From: Hormiphora californensis
Taxonomy: Eukaryota > Ctenophora > Tentaculata > Cydippida > Pleurobrachiidae
DNA: 64,000 nt
Assembly (NCBI GenBank): GCA_020137815.1
Contig: CM035359.1
Location: 2,989,561 to 3,053,560 of the forward strand
Direction: 5' to 3'
Shown: in pieces, positions 26,937 through 54,706 of the stretch
How positions within the stretch are numbered: position 1 is the first letter of the stretch
How the letters are laid out: each line of letters begins with the position of its first letter
The notes under the pieces: model-generated
What the model saw: the letters and a program-made list of their open reading frames with translations, nothing else
Databases searched by the model: none
What the model was told of the DNA's origin: nothing
Program-made: the position numbers and the translations under genes

Positions 26937-28256
26937 AAACTTCTCGCAGGCTTTGTAAGCCACGGAGCAAGAGGAATGATCAGGGGGAGCTCTGACAAGA
27001 GTTCTGACGTCATGGCAGGACCAACCCCAGCATAATAATCTATCGACCTAATTCCGAGGTGAACTTCAAACTTTTATAATCATTTTCCTATCAAGCACAG
27101 TATAACATATCTAGGGCAATAGTATTGCCAATAGCCCGACAATATATAGGGCAATACTGAGCACTGAGAAGATAAAAAAGAAGGCACACATTAATGGCTC
27201 TCAACAAAATAAAATACACGGTCCCTTCTTCTCAACTCATTATTATACACCCTCTCGTTTAGCAGTGCACAGCTCTAAAATGCTGGTACACTGTTGGTAC
27301 ATAGCAGTCCTGAGGTATATCGAGGGATGATTGTCACGCACTGACAGAGAGATGACGTGTTGACCTTCTGGGTAACCATAGCAACCGTTTCTAGGTAACC
27401 ATAGCAACCGTTTCTAGGATAACGTTGCTACGTAACTTGATGAGGTCATATCAGAACGTTGAAGATTGTCGAATGATCCTACACCGCCTGCGAGGAAGAG
27501 AGAGTTGTGTTAGTATAGGTGGATAAAATGGGGAGTTGGGATCATGTATAATAGGGGCTCAGTAATCGTAGCTGCAAGTAAGTAATCAAAGTAAGTCAGT
27601 TTGTATCAGTTGTTGGTCGATTTGAGAGTTGGGAAGTCGGGGCAGCCTCTTGCCTTGTTTGAACAAAACAAGCAGCCTCAACCAAGAAGAAGAAGAAGGA
27701 TAAATCGTCAAATCTACATAGATTAGTTCCAAGAGATCACTTTGAGTTAAATGAAGGTATTATATGCAGCAATCCAACTCATAAATCCTAAATTAAATGC
27801 TTTCCAGGGTGAGATGCCTCGTACTATCCTAGGCTCTGATCGATTTGCCCAAAGCGAGCAACTCGAGAAAGGCTTTGGGTTTAGCTAGGCGGGTGTGCTA
27901 TGGATCTCAATGAACATGTAGCGGCGGGATATATAGCACAGCACTGCTACAGAGATAGCTCGGTTTTTAGAAGGAAGTTACTAATTAACAACCTCTCTGT
28001 ATCACTGTGTTCATACTGACTTCACTTGATTTGTTCATACGAACTACCACCTTATTTACTGATGTATTTGATTATTGCTCACTGCTGTTTATATTCGATT
28101 TTAGCGTAGATTTCACCCAAAACTTGATGGGAAATGTTAGCACGATTATCATAATTTGAAAATGAAACACTGCTCTCAAATTCTAGTCACACTGCTCTCA
28201 CATTTCTCACGCTGCTCTCAAATTCTAGTCACTTTTTCTCACACGTGCACGTTTAT

Positions 28257-44430
<16,174 letters not shown>

Positions 44431-47400
44431 CTTACTGGAGGTTAGATTATAACGGTTAGTCTGTCATTGTGGAAATTATCATTCACATTCAATGGGGGTT
44501 TAGGTCACTGTGGGCAGCACTGGGCACCCTGTTGTACTTTTACTTTTTCGGTAAAATCCTTGCTTTCAAATCCACCTTCTCAGATGTGTGTACTTATTGA
44601 CATGTGATGTAAAAAGACCCTTGGTGATTAGCTTCCAATGCAGAGAAATTTTAAATTGACAATGGTGTACACTCCCCAGTCACCCAGAAGAAAACTCTCT
44701 AGCCTTTTTTCCTGAATTCACCGTTTTTGGCAGAGTGCTCCATAGCCTCGTTGCAACGTGCACGCCCAGCAAATGAGTTTTATCGTTTTGCTATCGACGT
44801 TTGTGGCCACGTGGGTGACCGGTGAGGTATGAGTGGGGAACATCAACTCTGATTTTGAAATGGTCGGCAGAGTTGAATCGATCCCTATGTTATCAGGACT
44901 CAGGAGCTTAATCATTAACCATTTTGCAGAAAAAAATTACGGAATACAGTTCATGGCTGTGGTGATTGAAGATCAGGGGCTTTCAGCGGGGGGTAAGGGT
45001 GCGGTGGAGCCCCACAACGGGGACCAGGGCGGAGCCCCGGGCCCCGGCGAAGATTTAGCGGGCAGGGTCCGGGGGCTGCAAGTCCCGGTGGAGGTGGAAA
45101 GTTGGCCTTTTAAACAGTCTGAACGCGTTCCGAGATTGGCAAACGTTGCTGGCGGGATAAGGCAGCGCTTTTCAAGTTCCGAGAACGCTTGATCGATTTT
45201 GTAAACCAGAGATTTCGCAGAAAAAAATGTAATAAGTAAACAAGAATAATAAAATTGTAATAAAAGAAGCCACATGCATCTGGCCTAACAATGTCAATAA
45301 TAGTATATATAAATTGTTTTTGCCTGACTGGCTACACGAAGAAAATCACATAAAATACATGCAACAGTTAAAGACTAGTATGTATGGTACAGATCTGATG
45401 AAGAGCCATCATTCTTGTTCCTTCCTCTGTAACCCCGAATAGAACAAGTTATGGAGCGAACCATTGAAAATGATAGACGAACACGGAGGTATCGAATACA
45501 CTCCTGGCAGAAAAAAACATTTTGCAAACTCTCAAATTTAGTGGAAGCTCTTACGGTATTTCCCACGCCCCGTGGGAAAGTTTTTGACCGTGGGAAAATT
45601 TTCGAACCGTGGGAAAAGAGAGATACATACAATAACTACGGTGGCAGATTCCGGCCAAGAGTTTTTTCAATCAAGTGAAATGTTTTTGTTTGAAATTTTA
45701 TAAAAATTTTATTTCAAAATGAAAATAAACATGTCGTTAAAATTATTGGCCGGAATCTGCCACGCGGGTGGCAGATTCCGGCCAAGATTCTCAAAAAACA
45801 TTGGCCAGAATCTGCCACACACGTGGCAGATTCTGGCCAACCAACTAAAACTTGTTTATATCAAAGCGAAAACCACTGTACCCGACTAATTTTGATACGC
45901 TGAATCACGTAAGATACTTTTCCAATCCCTCAGAGGTCGGGAAAGTGTCATAATTGACCATAATTGGGTCTAATTGACCCCACTTACAACTTTTCACCTT
46001 AAAACGATAGACGCTTATGTGAAGGCACTTTTCCGACTAATTTTGATACGCTGAATCACGTAAGCCATTTTTCCAAGTCCTCAGAGATCGGCAAAGTGCC
46101 CTAATTGAACAATTAAGGCTAAGTAGACCCAATTATACCCAATTAAGGCACTTTCCCGACCTCGGAGGACTTGGAAAAGTTGCTTACGTGATTCAGCGTA
46201 TCAAAATTAGTCGGAAAAGTGCCTTCACATAAGCGTCTATCGTTTTAAGGTAAAAAGTTGTAAGTGGGGTCAATTAGACCCAGTTATGGTTAATTATGAC
46301 ACTTTCCCGACCTCTGAGGGATTGGAAAAGTATCTTACGTGATTCAGCGTATCAAAATTAGTCGGGTACAGTGGTTTTCGCTTTGATATAAACAAGTTTT
46401 AGTTGGTTGGCCAGAATCTGCCACGTGTGTGGCAGATTCTGGCCAATGTTTTTTGAGAATCTTGGCCGGAATCTGCCACCCGCGTGGCAGATTCCGGCCA
46501 ATAATTTTAACGACATGTTTATTTTCATTTTGAAATAAAATTTTTATAAAATTTCAAACAAAAACATTTCACTTGATTGAAAAAACTCTTGGCCGGAATC
46601 TGCCACCGTAAATAACTTTAAAAAAATGATTATTTTTTTTAAGTTTTTTTAAGTTATTGTATGTATCTCTCTTTTCCCACGATTTGAAAACTTTCCCACG
46701 GTCGAAAACTTTCCCACGGGGCGTGGGAAATACCGTAAGAGCTTCCACTAATTGTGAAATTTGGACTTTTTTCAATTTAGCGCGCGCTGATCTTTCTCCG
46801 CTGCAGGAATTGTGCGCGCGTGTAAAAAAGTTCCAATTTCGCTTTTTCTTTGAATTCGCCTTTTTTACTTGGAATGCGCGCACCCCCGCAACGAGGGGAC
46901 TGGAGGGAATGCCGCGCGCGCGTTTGGCCTGATCCCGGCTGGGTCGAAGATAACTTTGCGGTCGAAAAAACGGCGGTGCTTATAACTTTGGCTCCTGAAG
47001 TCCGTTTGACTTGATTCTTTCACCAGTTGTTAGATCTGACGATTATCTACCTTGCTGTTTTTGAGAGAAGTTAATTGGACTTAAGGAGGCTGAGCAATAG
47101 CCGTTGAAAGATGGGTTGTTTTCAAAAAGTGACGTCACAGATTCTTGCAGGGACACCTTTTTTAAAATTTCATTCAAATTTTGATTTTACCGCACTCGAT
47201 TTTGCGGAGTTTGGTTCATATCTCCTGTTCCTGATAAGATAGAGACCTGAAACCGGTTGCATTTGAAAGCTGTTATCTTCCTCTTTCCAACGCTACCAAA
47301 ACGATTTCTGTACCTTATCTGGAACCGGAGATATGATTGATTATGTATTCCCCCCTAGCGCGGTATTCCCTCCAGGCCCCTTATATTATATTATAAAGGG

Positions 47401-47751
47401 CCTGCAACGTATGCCAACTTTTTTACTTTTATCCCTTCTTTTTTCGGTTTCCCGTAAATTTTTGGCGTTTCCTACATGGAAAGGCATTATCCCCGATCAC
47501 ACACGGCCAATGTGCTACATTCCCCTCGTGAGCTTACCCTTACAATGAGGGGCATGTAGCGTATGCTATGTCTCGACCCCAACCAGGACCTCTGGCGGCT
47601 GGCCCCTGGCCCCTGCTCGCCCCGCTGGGGATGGGCCGAGCTTGTGTTTCATGCTCCCCCACCAGTAACCATTGCTGTACCAGCCCTACTATTGTATGTG
47701 CCCCACTGGATTTGTTCTTCAATTTTAAGTAAAAACATTTTTTCTCTAGCC
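44431..47751. other. Intergenic region between divergent RTK and fusion gene
   Basis: It contains a GC-rich stretch (44990-45090) reminiscent of a short interspersed repeat, the large foldback element (45539-46752) and an AT-rich stretch with a TATA-like TTATATTATATTATAAAGG at 47381, about 370 bp before the fusion-gene ATG. Promoters of both genes should lie here. Confidence 0.5.
45539..46752. mobile_element. Foldback element with repeated GGCAGATTCYGGCC palindromes
   Basis: Arms of about 570 bp (left from TAGTGGAAGCTCTTACGG; right to CCGTAAGAGCTTCCACTA) mirror each other around a centre near 46110-46130. Each arm carries internal hairpins in which TGGCCGGAATCTGCCAC meets its reverse complement, and three GTGGGAAA(A/G)NTTT units at the outer edge. 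It has no coding capacity. Confidence 0.9.
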
Positions 47752-48787
47752 ATGGAGAAAGAGGAAATACAATACAACGGAAAAGTTTTCTTCTCGGATG
47801 CTGACCTTCCTGTTAGATCTAAATTGGCTGTCAATGTTCTCACCAACCTTATCCGGGCCATGGACGACCGTATTGCACCTGATGAGCAGTACAACAAAAA
47901 CCGGAACGAGGCAACGGATGACTTAACGGAGGCATGTGAACACGCTTTCCCTAGTCAAACCCCCAAAGTGTTCGTGTATGGGTCGTGTATTAATGGATTT
48001 GGTAGCAAGAACTCCGACGTGGACTGTTTCATCATGACCCGGTGCAATTTGAACAACAAGGGGAGTTACTTCAACCCGATGCTCCGGGAAATTAGGAGCA
48101 ACAGGAAATTCTCCCTTCTTCACAGTGTTAGACGTGCACAGGTGCCAATCATTACAATCAAGCATAATAATGGTATCGAAATGGACGTGAGTTTCGCGAG
48201 TGATTCAGACCCGAAGGAGGACGTCCTAGAGAACTCAGCCCTGTTAAACTCCTACGCTCAGAGTTCTGAAAAAATCACCGCTGTCGGACGGTTCCTCAAG
48301 TTTGTCCTGTCCTGTGAGCCTGTTTATGGTACTGCCAAAATGAGTGGACTTAGTTCCTACAGTCACGTCATCATGTTCCTGTACTTCCTACTGCACAGCA
48401 AGTACAAGGCGAAACACGTGAAGGTCCAGCGACCCATCAGCGAGGTCTACGAAAATGATATTACACAATCCGAGGGCGAGATTTTCCTTGACTTCCTCAA
48501 ATTCTACGCGTGCGAGTTTGACAGCGCTAAGAACGCCGTTGATATCCGTCCTGAGCACGTGACGAAAGTCTCCACCGGTAACGGGGCAATATGGACAATC
48601 GAGGATCCGATTGTTGAGAAGAATCTGGGGAGGACAATGCCGCCTGGGAGAACGTATGAGATGAAACTGTTTTATTACAACCTTCTTGTAATGCTGAGTG
48701 ATCACCGAATGAATGAGGAGTGTCTATTGAAGGAGATAGAACAGGGAATTCAGATTTCAAAGAGACCAGACATCAACCCTCTCGCGA
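47752..48787 (+). CDS. Nucleotidyltransferase domain exon (exon 1 of the fusion)
   Basis: A single exon holds the entire catalytic module: the polymerase-beta-like palm with all three carboxylates, then the PAP-associated central domain (LSSYSHVIMFLYFLL, FLDFLKFYACEF). This is the layout of Cid1, the TUTases and GLD2-type non-canonical poly(A) polymerases, which add untemplated U or A to RNA 3' ends. By eye the histidine that selects UTP in Cid1 (IEDP...HN) is replaced by lysine with one residue missing (IEDPIVEKN), so base preference cannot be predicted. Confidence 0.88.
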
Positions 48788-51700
48788 GTGAGTTTTGTTT
48801 CTTTTGCTTTATGTAACAGGTGTTAAGTGCTGTATACTATACAGTACCAGCTGTTACATGTATGCAGCTATTAGTAACCCGACTCCAACATGTACATATA
48901 TTTCATAACAACACTGCATTATAGTTGCCATGGTAACCAACCCACCTCCCTTCTTCAGAACCAGATAAGGTGAACAAACAGCAGCAAAATAAGAAACAGA
49001 ATAGACGAGATAGAAAGAAGAAACCCAACCAACAGGAGGGACAGGAGGACGGCGATGCTGGACCATCATCATCTTCACCATCCAAGAACACCAAACAACC
49101 TGACCCGAAATCTATCACAAAAACGATCGAGAACAAGCCCACCGCAGGAGGTTCGGCCAAGAAGCAGAGAAACAAAAAGCAGGGAACTAGTTCGTCCGAG
49201 GGTGACATTGTCGTCATCAACGATGAGTCTCTCGACCAAATGATGGGAGAGTTGAAAATTGAGGACAATTTGACACACACAAAACAAGGTATTATGGTGA
49301 CGAATACTCTTGGAATTATTTCATTTCCGGCTCTCGGTATTTCACGTTCACCGGAAATTCCCCCGATGAGACCTTTAGTAAACCGAGTAGTTTTACCTGT
49401 TTTGGAAAGAACATTGGTGGGAAATTTAAGAATCTGTAATAGATGGTCAACAGCAGTTGTTAGTTTGATGGCCGGCTGCCTCTTGTTCTCCTCGCGTCGG
49501 AGAAAAAGAGTTTTGTAGCAGATAAATTTACAAGAAAACGGTTCAAAAACACAATTTTTACAAAGATTTTAGATTTTTTTACGGTTATTATAATCGTCGT
49601 TTCCCTTGGTCTTATCTCGCGGGGAGTAACAGTGCTCACCCTTATCTTCTTTTTCAGAGAGAAAGTCCGTGAAGGCGATCATGGAGGAGAATTTCACGAA
49701 ACTTTCGGTGAACTCAGATTGGAAGGTATGTGATCTGCTGATTGTGATTTCTGATAATTCATTACCAACTGAAGAATTATCGTAAGAAATGTCGCGTGTA
49801 ATAGTTCTACCCGAAAATATAACAAGAATTATTGCATTATGTATTCATAATGCTGTGTTTCCCTGCCCTACCGTTTCACGTGTCAGTGACATTGTCACTG
49901 CCAACAGGATCAAGGCTTGGTCATAATGTAATGTGAGATGCATACGATCTAGCTGTCAGTATACCAATTAAAGAGAAACAACGATTTTGCAGTACTAATA
50001 TTCAATTAAGAACAGGAGCTTTCGACTGATCTATGTCAGACGTCTTCAGCTATAACAACAATGAAAATGAAAGTGTTTATGTAGTGGAGAAGAGGATATG
50101 AGATCCGGGGAGGGGAGGAGAGAGGAAGGGATGAGATCCGAGAAGGAAGATGCGATCCGAGAGGAGGGGATGGGGGAGGTGATCCACGGGAAGGGAGAAG
50201 AGGTGATCCGAGCTGAAGAGAATTAGGAAACAGGTTTGGGAGATCTAGGTTTGATGGAGATGCCAGCAGGTCGGGGTTTGAAGGAGTTACCAATCCTGGG
50301 GAGAAGGTGAGTCCATTGGAGGTTGACAGTAGGAACTTTATCTGTTCGGTTAATCGCCGGTTAAAGAGTGTGAATAGCCGCTTGTTCCAGTAGATTTAGA
50401 CTGAGGCAGGAGGAAGAAGAGGAGAGGATAGATGTAGAATTCCAGTCCATGGTGTGTCCAAATTCCCGAGCGTGGATAGCAGGATCAGTATACTTCTCAC
50501 ATAGCTTAGAGTTACAACGAAGTAAAACAACTACGTATTTGGTACGCTTAGAGTTAGCTAACTCCCAATCACATGACACTTGCTAACCAGCTTTTGACAT
50601 TCCAACTTAACTACTTATCTAACATCTCACACTCGACTCGCAAGATGAAAATGTGTATGTAACACGCGAAACGCGCGGCAGAGCATTTCATGTTTTGTTG
50701 AGTGGCGCGCACACACACGTCCATCAAACTGTGTCAATGAGGTGTTTGATGAAGGAGTAGCTCGTCACTGTGTGCGCGGCTCTAGTTGCTACACCGTTGC
50801 CCCCGCAACGAAAGTGTGACCAAAAAATGTCCCTCTACCGATTAGTTAGTATACCAAAATGTCGTTTTCGAATTCTAACCCTGCTATGCCTTTTTACAAA
50901 GTAAAAAGGCATCCGGGTGAATGCCTTCGGCATTCACCCGGGCAGGGAAAAAATCATATATTAATATTAATATACAACCCGTTTCAGGTGGTTTACTATT
51001 CAACTGTGGGACAAGGATGTGGAGATAACAGATCCCTACTAGTTATTCCCATCCTAGCTGCTTTGGGGCTGAAAGTACCTGGGCTGCTAGGTAAACACAC
51101 AAATACAGTGTTGTTTAATTTGAGTTTCACCCTCTTCAACTTGATAACCAGAACTATACTTTCATTACTTGGTAACGCAATTACCCCTACCTTGCAGGCA
51201 CGCTAAAACGTGCCTTACTATCGCAATTCTTTATTGTAGAGGAGTAATTTCGTTATCAATTTCATTACATGTGTTGGCTCGGTTAAAAATCAATCAACTC
51301 CTTTCAGCTGACAGTGCGGGATCGCCATTGGAGAAGTTAAAGTGTATACCTGGATTCAGGGGCAGTCTGTCTGTTGAAGAGATGAACAACCTCCTTGAAA
51401 ATGTGGGCTGTTTCATCGCCACTACCAAGGTATGACGTCATTGTTATCAGGAACCGACCGAATTAAGTAAACAGCCAATCAGAACTCGTTATTTAGGTCA
51501 CGTGACTGGTTATCAGCCAATCAGGGACCAGTATTTCCTGATTCGGTCGGTTCCTGATTGTTATAATTGCCCCTCATTGCGAGTAATAGGGATGACTTCT
51601 TAACCAATGGGTATAACACTCCTTACTCAATCACAGACTCAGTGATGTACACCAGGTGTGTCATCTGGCTGCGTGTACACTTTATCTCATATACTCATGC

Positions 51701-52380
51701 ACACCTCCGTATAATATTGATCGAAATCCACCTATATATATATATCATATTCACTTACGTACGCAATACTCATATAATCATATTCACTCACGTACGCAGT
51801 ACTCATATCATATTCAGTCACGTACGCAATACTCATATCATATTCACTCAGGTTGAGGAACCCGCCACAACCTCTGATCCCTATCAGGAAAGTGAGAAAA
51901 AGAATTCTGAAGACCCCGACTGGAAGGCGGCCCTGATTGGCTCAACAGGCGCTCAGTATGTAATGGGTGAAGTTGGGTGTATTGGAAAGGATACCGTGAT
52001 TGGGCAAAAGAAGATGCTCCGAGGGCTGAGAAACTCACTTGATAAGGTAATAACTTATATAATCCACTTCCAATTGTGTCTTATTTTGATAAACTTAGAT
52101 TGTTTCTATGTTTCTGGATTCTCAAATCGCCTGCTATGTCTTTTACGATGAGCTAATATAATTTGGGTTAATATTTTAACATAGTATAACCATGTGCCAT
52201 AACATATATTCCTTTCTGCAGCTTGAAGTATCGAGTGTTCTCCAGCTGACAGACAGTAACATTCCTCTTGGAAACAGTTTCGGTTATTGTCTTGAACTTT
52301 TTGAAGTTATGCAAGCACTTGAAGGTAGGCCAATACTGTACCCTCCATCTCTCTGTCTCTCTCTCTCTCTATCTTTCTCC

Positions 52381-52457
<77 letters not shown>

Positions 52458-54083
52458 CCAGGTTCTGGGACCCAGGAGCTGATATATACAGTCACCCGAC
52501 AGTGCGCCACTTTACTAACATTCTCCAAGCATGTCACTACCGCTACAGAGGCTGATAAGCAGGTTGGAATTTGATGCCATTAGTCATTATGTAGTCATTG
52601 GCAGTTGTTGTAGTCATAGGTAGTAGTTGTAATTTATGAGTCTGAAATTCCCTCGGTTTTAGATGAAATCAGTCAGCAAGTCAATAAATTTTGCCCTAAT
52701 TCCCCAGGTTCGAGAAGTTTTGGCGAATGGAGCAGCAAAATCTAAATTCTTTGAGATGTTAGCCGGTCAGGGAGTATCTCCGGAAACAATCACTGCCTTG
52801 AAAGAGAAGAAGGATGTGCTGAAACTGGCCCCAGAGAAAACCGTGATCAAGGCGCCTTTCCCAGGTACATGTTTTCGCTGTTTTCAATTGGACCAAAAGA
52901 AAAGCACCCTTCCCAGTTAGGGATCTATCTATCTATCTAGATAGACAGTTAGGGATAATGAATTAGTTTAAACTCATTTTGGCTGGACCAAAAGTAAGGT
53001 ACCCTTAGTTCCCAGGTAGAATTAAGGTGGTCTGATAAGAATGTCACAGTGCCTTGTTTAACATAAAATATAGTCATCTCCCGTTATTTAAAGTTACCGT
53101 CACGGGCATGTCACAGAACCTTTATCATCAGTGTTAAATTCAACACTACTTCATTTCTACCGTTATGGGTTACTTCATTATATCTCCATTATCAGGTACC
53201 GTTATGGGTTGCACTACCGAGAATGTGGAGCGGGTTCTAAGGGGCCTTGGAGGGTACGGGGCATCTGGAGATGGCCTGGAGGTCCTCGTGGAATCTGGTG
53301 ATAGAGTGACATCAGGGACTCCTATCTTACGAGTTCACCATTCTAACCCGGTAATTCTCTTTCTATCTCTCTCTCTCTCTCCCTCTCTCTCTATAGATAT
53401 ACGTATATCTCCCTCATTCCCCCACTAGATATCATATCTCATTCCCCCACTAGATATCTCTAGATAATATCTCATTCCCCATCCAGATATCTCCTAAATT
53501 GATGACAGCTGTTAAAAAGATGATCCAAATAGAGCGGAAATCATCTCGGGTCCTCTTCACTCTCCGCAATGATCTCACTGCAAGAAAACAAAGGGCAGCA
53601 AACGGTATGAGGTTATCAAAAACAATTGCATCATACGATTTTATTTTCATATCTTTTTAAATGTTTTACTTACGTTTGCTAACTCTCTTTCTTTTACAAC
53701 AGGAAAGGAGAAGAAGAAAGTGGAAGTTGTTGCAGTTTCAGACAGTACTGACTTGGTTACTACTCATGATCCAGTTGGCCCAACAAGTAGTCTTGAACCA
53801 GCTCTTGAAAATCCAACGAATATGCAAGAAGATGCAAGCGATTTTGTGGTGGTAGCCACCCCTGAAGGTATGTACGTACTTTTGTACAAGCTGTGAAGAT
53901 TTTGCACAAACTTTTATAACCCCCTTGTATCATGAAATGAAGCTTAATTCTGCAAGTGTCTTGAAAATTAGTTAGGAGTTGCAGAATACAGTACAGCTCG
54001 GTTCCGTGAACTGCACTGATGAATTTAAACCAAGTTTCCATTTTATTTCAGGTGATATCCGAAGTGTAGAGGCCCTCAATTAA
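47752..54083 (+). CDS. Terminal nucleotidyltransferase fused to a thymidine-phosphorylase-like domain
   Basis: Thirteen exons: 47752-48787, 48959-49288, 49658-49725, 50988-51090, 51308-51429, 51852-52046, 52222-52324, 52462-52562, 52708-52864, 53196-53350, 53487-53604, 53703-53867, 54052-54083. They total 2,685 nt (894 residues) with every junction GT-AG and in phase. Residues 1-345 form a Cid1-type nucleotidyltransferase: GS at 77-78, D89 and D91 in NSDVD, D145 in IEMDV, LSSYSH near 200-205, IEDP at 283-286 and NLGRT at 291-295. Residues 346-455 are a basic, Lys/Gln/Ser-rich, probably disordered linker. Residues about 465-829 align by eye with thymidine phosphorylase from its KHSTGG strand to the C-terminal domain (PILAALGLKVP, EKLKCIPGF, NVGCFIA, FEMLAGQGVSP, SGTPILRVH). 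The ATG has a good context (GCCATGG) and follows a possible acceptor (TTTCTCTAG). Confidence 0.85.
50988..53604 (+). CDS. Thymidine-phosphorylase-like domain exons (4-11 of the fusion)
   Basis: The order of blocks follows pyrimidine nucleoside phosphorylases, but signature residues are eroded. The KHSTGG phosphate loop reads YYSTVG, the GRGLGHTGGT loop is shortened to ADSAGS, and the arginine/serine/lysine region that contacts the base is replaced by unrelated sequence in exon 6. The usual N-terminal helical lobe is absent, its place taken by the linker. The later ISL-type region (VLQLTDSNIPLGNSFG) and the C-terminal beta domain (VESGDRVTSGTPILRVH) are well kept. A non-catalytic, perhaps nucleoside- or RNA-binding role is inference. 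Confidence 0.75.
51169..51259 (+). mobile_element. Mutator-like MITE, copy 2, in fusion-gene intron 4
   Basis: A 91-bp element, TTGGTAACGCAATTACCCCT to GAGTAATTTCGTTATCAA, is flanked by the perfect 9-bp repeat TTTCATTAC. It makes up almost half of a 217-bp intron. Confidence 0.85.
51448..51556 (-). mobile_element. hAT-like MITE, copy 4, in fusion-gene intron 5
   Basis: A 109-bp element, CAGGAACCGACCGAATTAAG to ATTCGGTCGGTTCCTG, is flanked by the perfect 8-bp direct repeat ATTGTTAT. It lies only 18 bp after the exon 5 donor. Confidence 0.88.
51745..51851 (+). repeat. 30-bp repeat ending at the exon 6 acceptor
   Basis: About four copies of a unit containing CATATTCACTCACGTACGCA run directly into the acceptor CATATTCACTCAG of exon 6. 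One copy (ATTCAG at 51812-51817) carries a potential decoy AG. The array reads open (THIIFTHVRN-like) into exon 6. Confidence 0.8.
52350..52461 (+). repeat. (CT)n tract forming the exon 8 polypyrimidine tract
   Basis: About 100 bp of CT repeat runs into CTCTCCCCCAG, the acceptor of fusion-gene exon 8 (52462). Confidence 0.9.
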
Positions 54084-54706
54084 AATGACTCCTTGATACT
54101 GGGAGTGTGATAATTGTAAGGGACTTTTCTGTGTGTGTATTGGTTATATATCTAATTTTAAGAACAAAATGTTAATTTTTAATCTATTTTATATCAAACA
54201 TACGTCATACATATTGTGTGCTACATAGTTTATTCTCTAGTGCATCTATATAATGGTGCCAATTGAAAGGGGCGTTATTGTCGGAATTGTTTCAATGGGA
54301 AGTTCCCATTGGGAACTGTTGCAGTTGATCCACTCTGGAGTATATTTAAATTGAGTGTGTTAAATTACACTGAGTGTGTTCGTGTACAATGTTTTGAAGG
54401 GCATGTTTTTGTTAGACAACGTATATTATATTGTCTTTTCAACTACATGAAGCTTGTTTATATCAAGGGGCTGCCGTTTTTCTACTAAAAAATATATACT
54501 GGAGTGAGTTCCATTAAATATCTGGAACCCACTTCAGTTAGACTGCCATTCATGCGCCCCGCAAAGCAATGGAACCCAATGGAACTAAATTACTTGGGTC
54601 GGTTGGTCCAGCACAAGTTCCACTAACACTCGATATATCTCTCCAAGCTGTATGAATCCACAGTACACTAATGGAAGGGTGTTAACAGCGGTTAGGAAGT
54701 GAAACT

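Larger units (their letters stand above)
25480..28256. other. Intergenic, no gene seen
   Basis: Apart from the MITE and hairpin listed separately, there is only dispersed repeat material, including GTAACCATAGCAACCGTTTC twice (27372, 27395). The 3' end of the minus-strand kinase gene lies at its right border. Confidence 0.5.

Noticed and set aside
44833-45275. Overlapping 119- and 100-residue frames on opposite strands
   Set aside because: They are GC-rich repeat-like sequence open on both strands; no splice or homology support.
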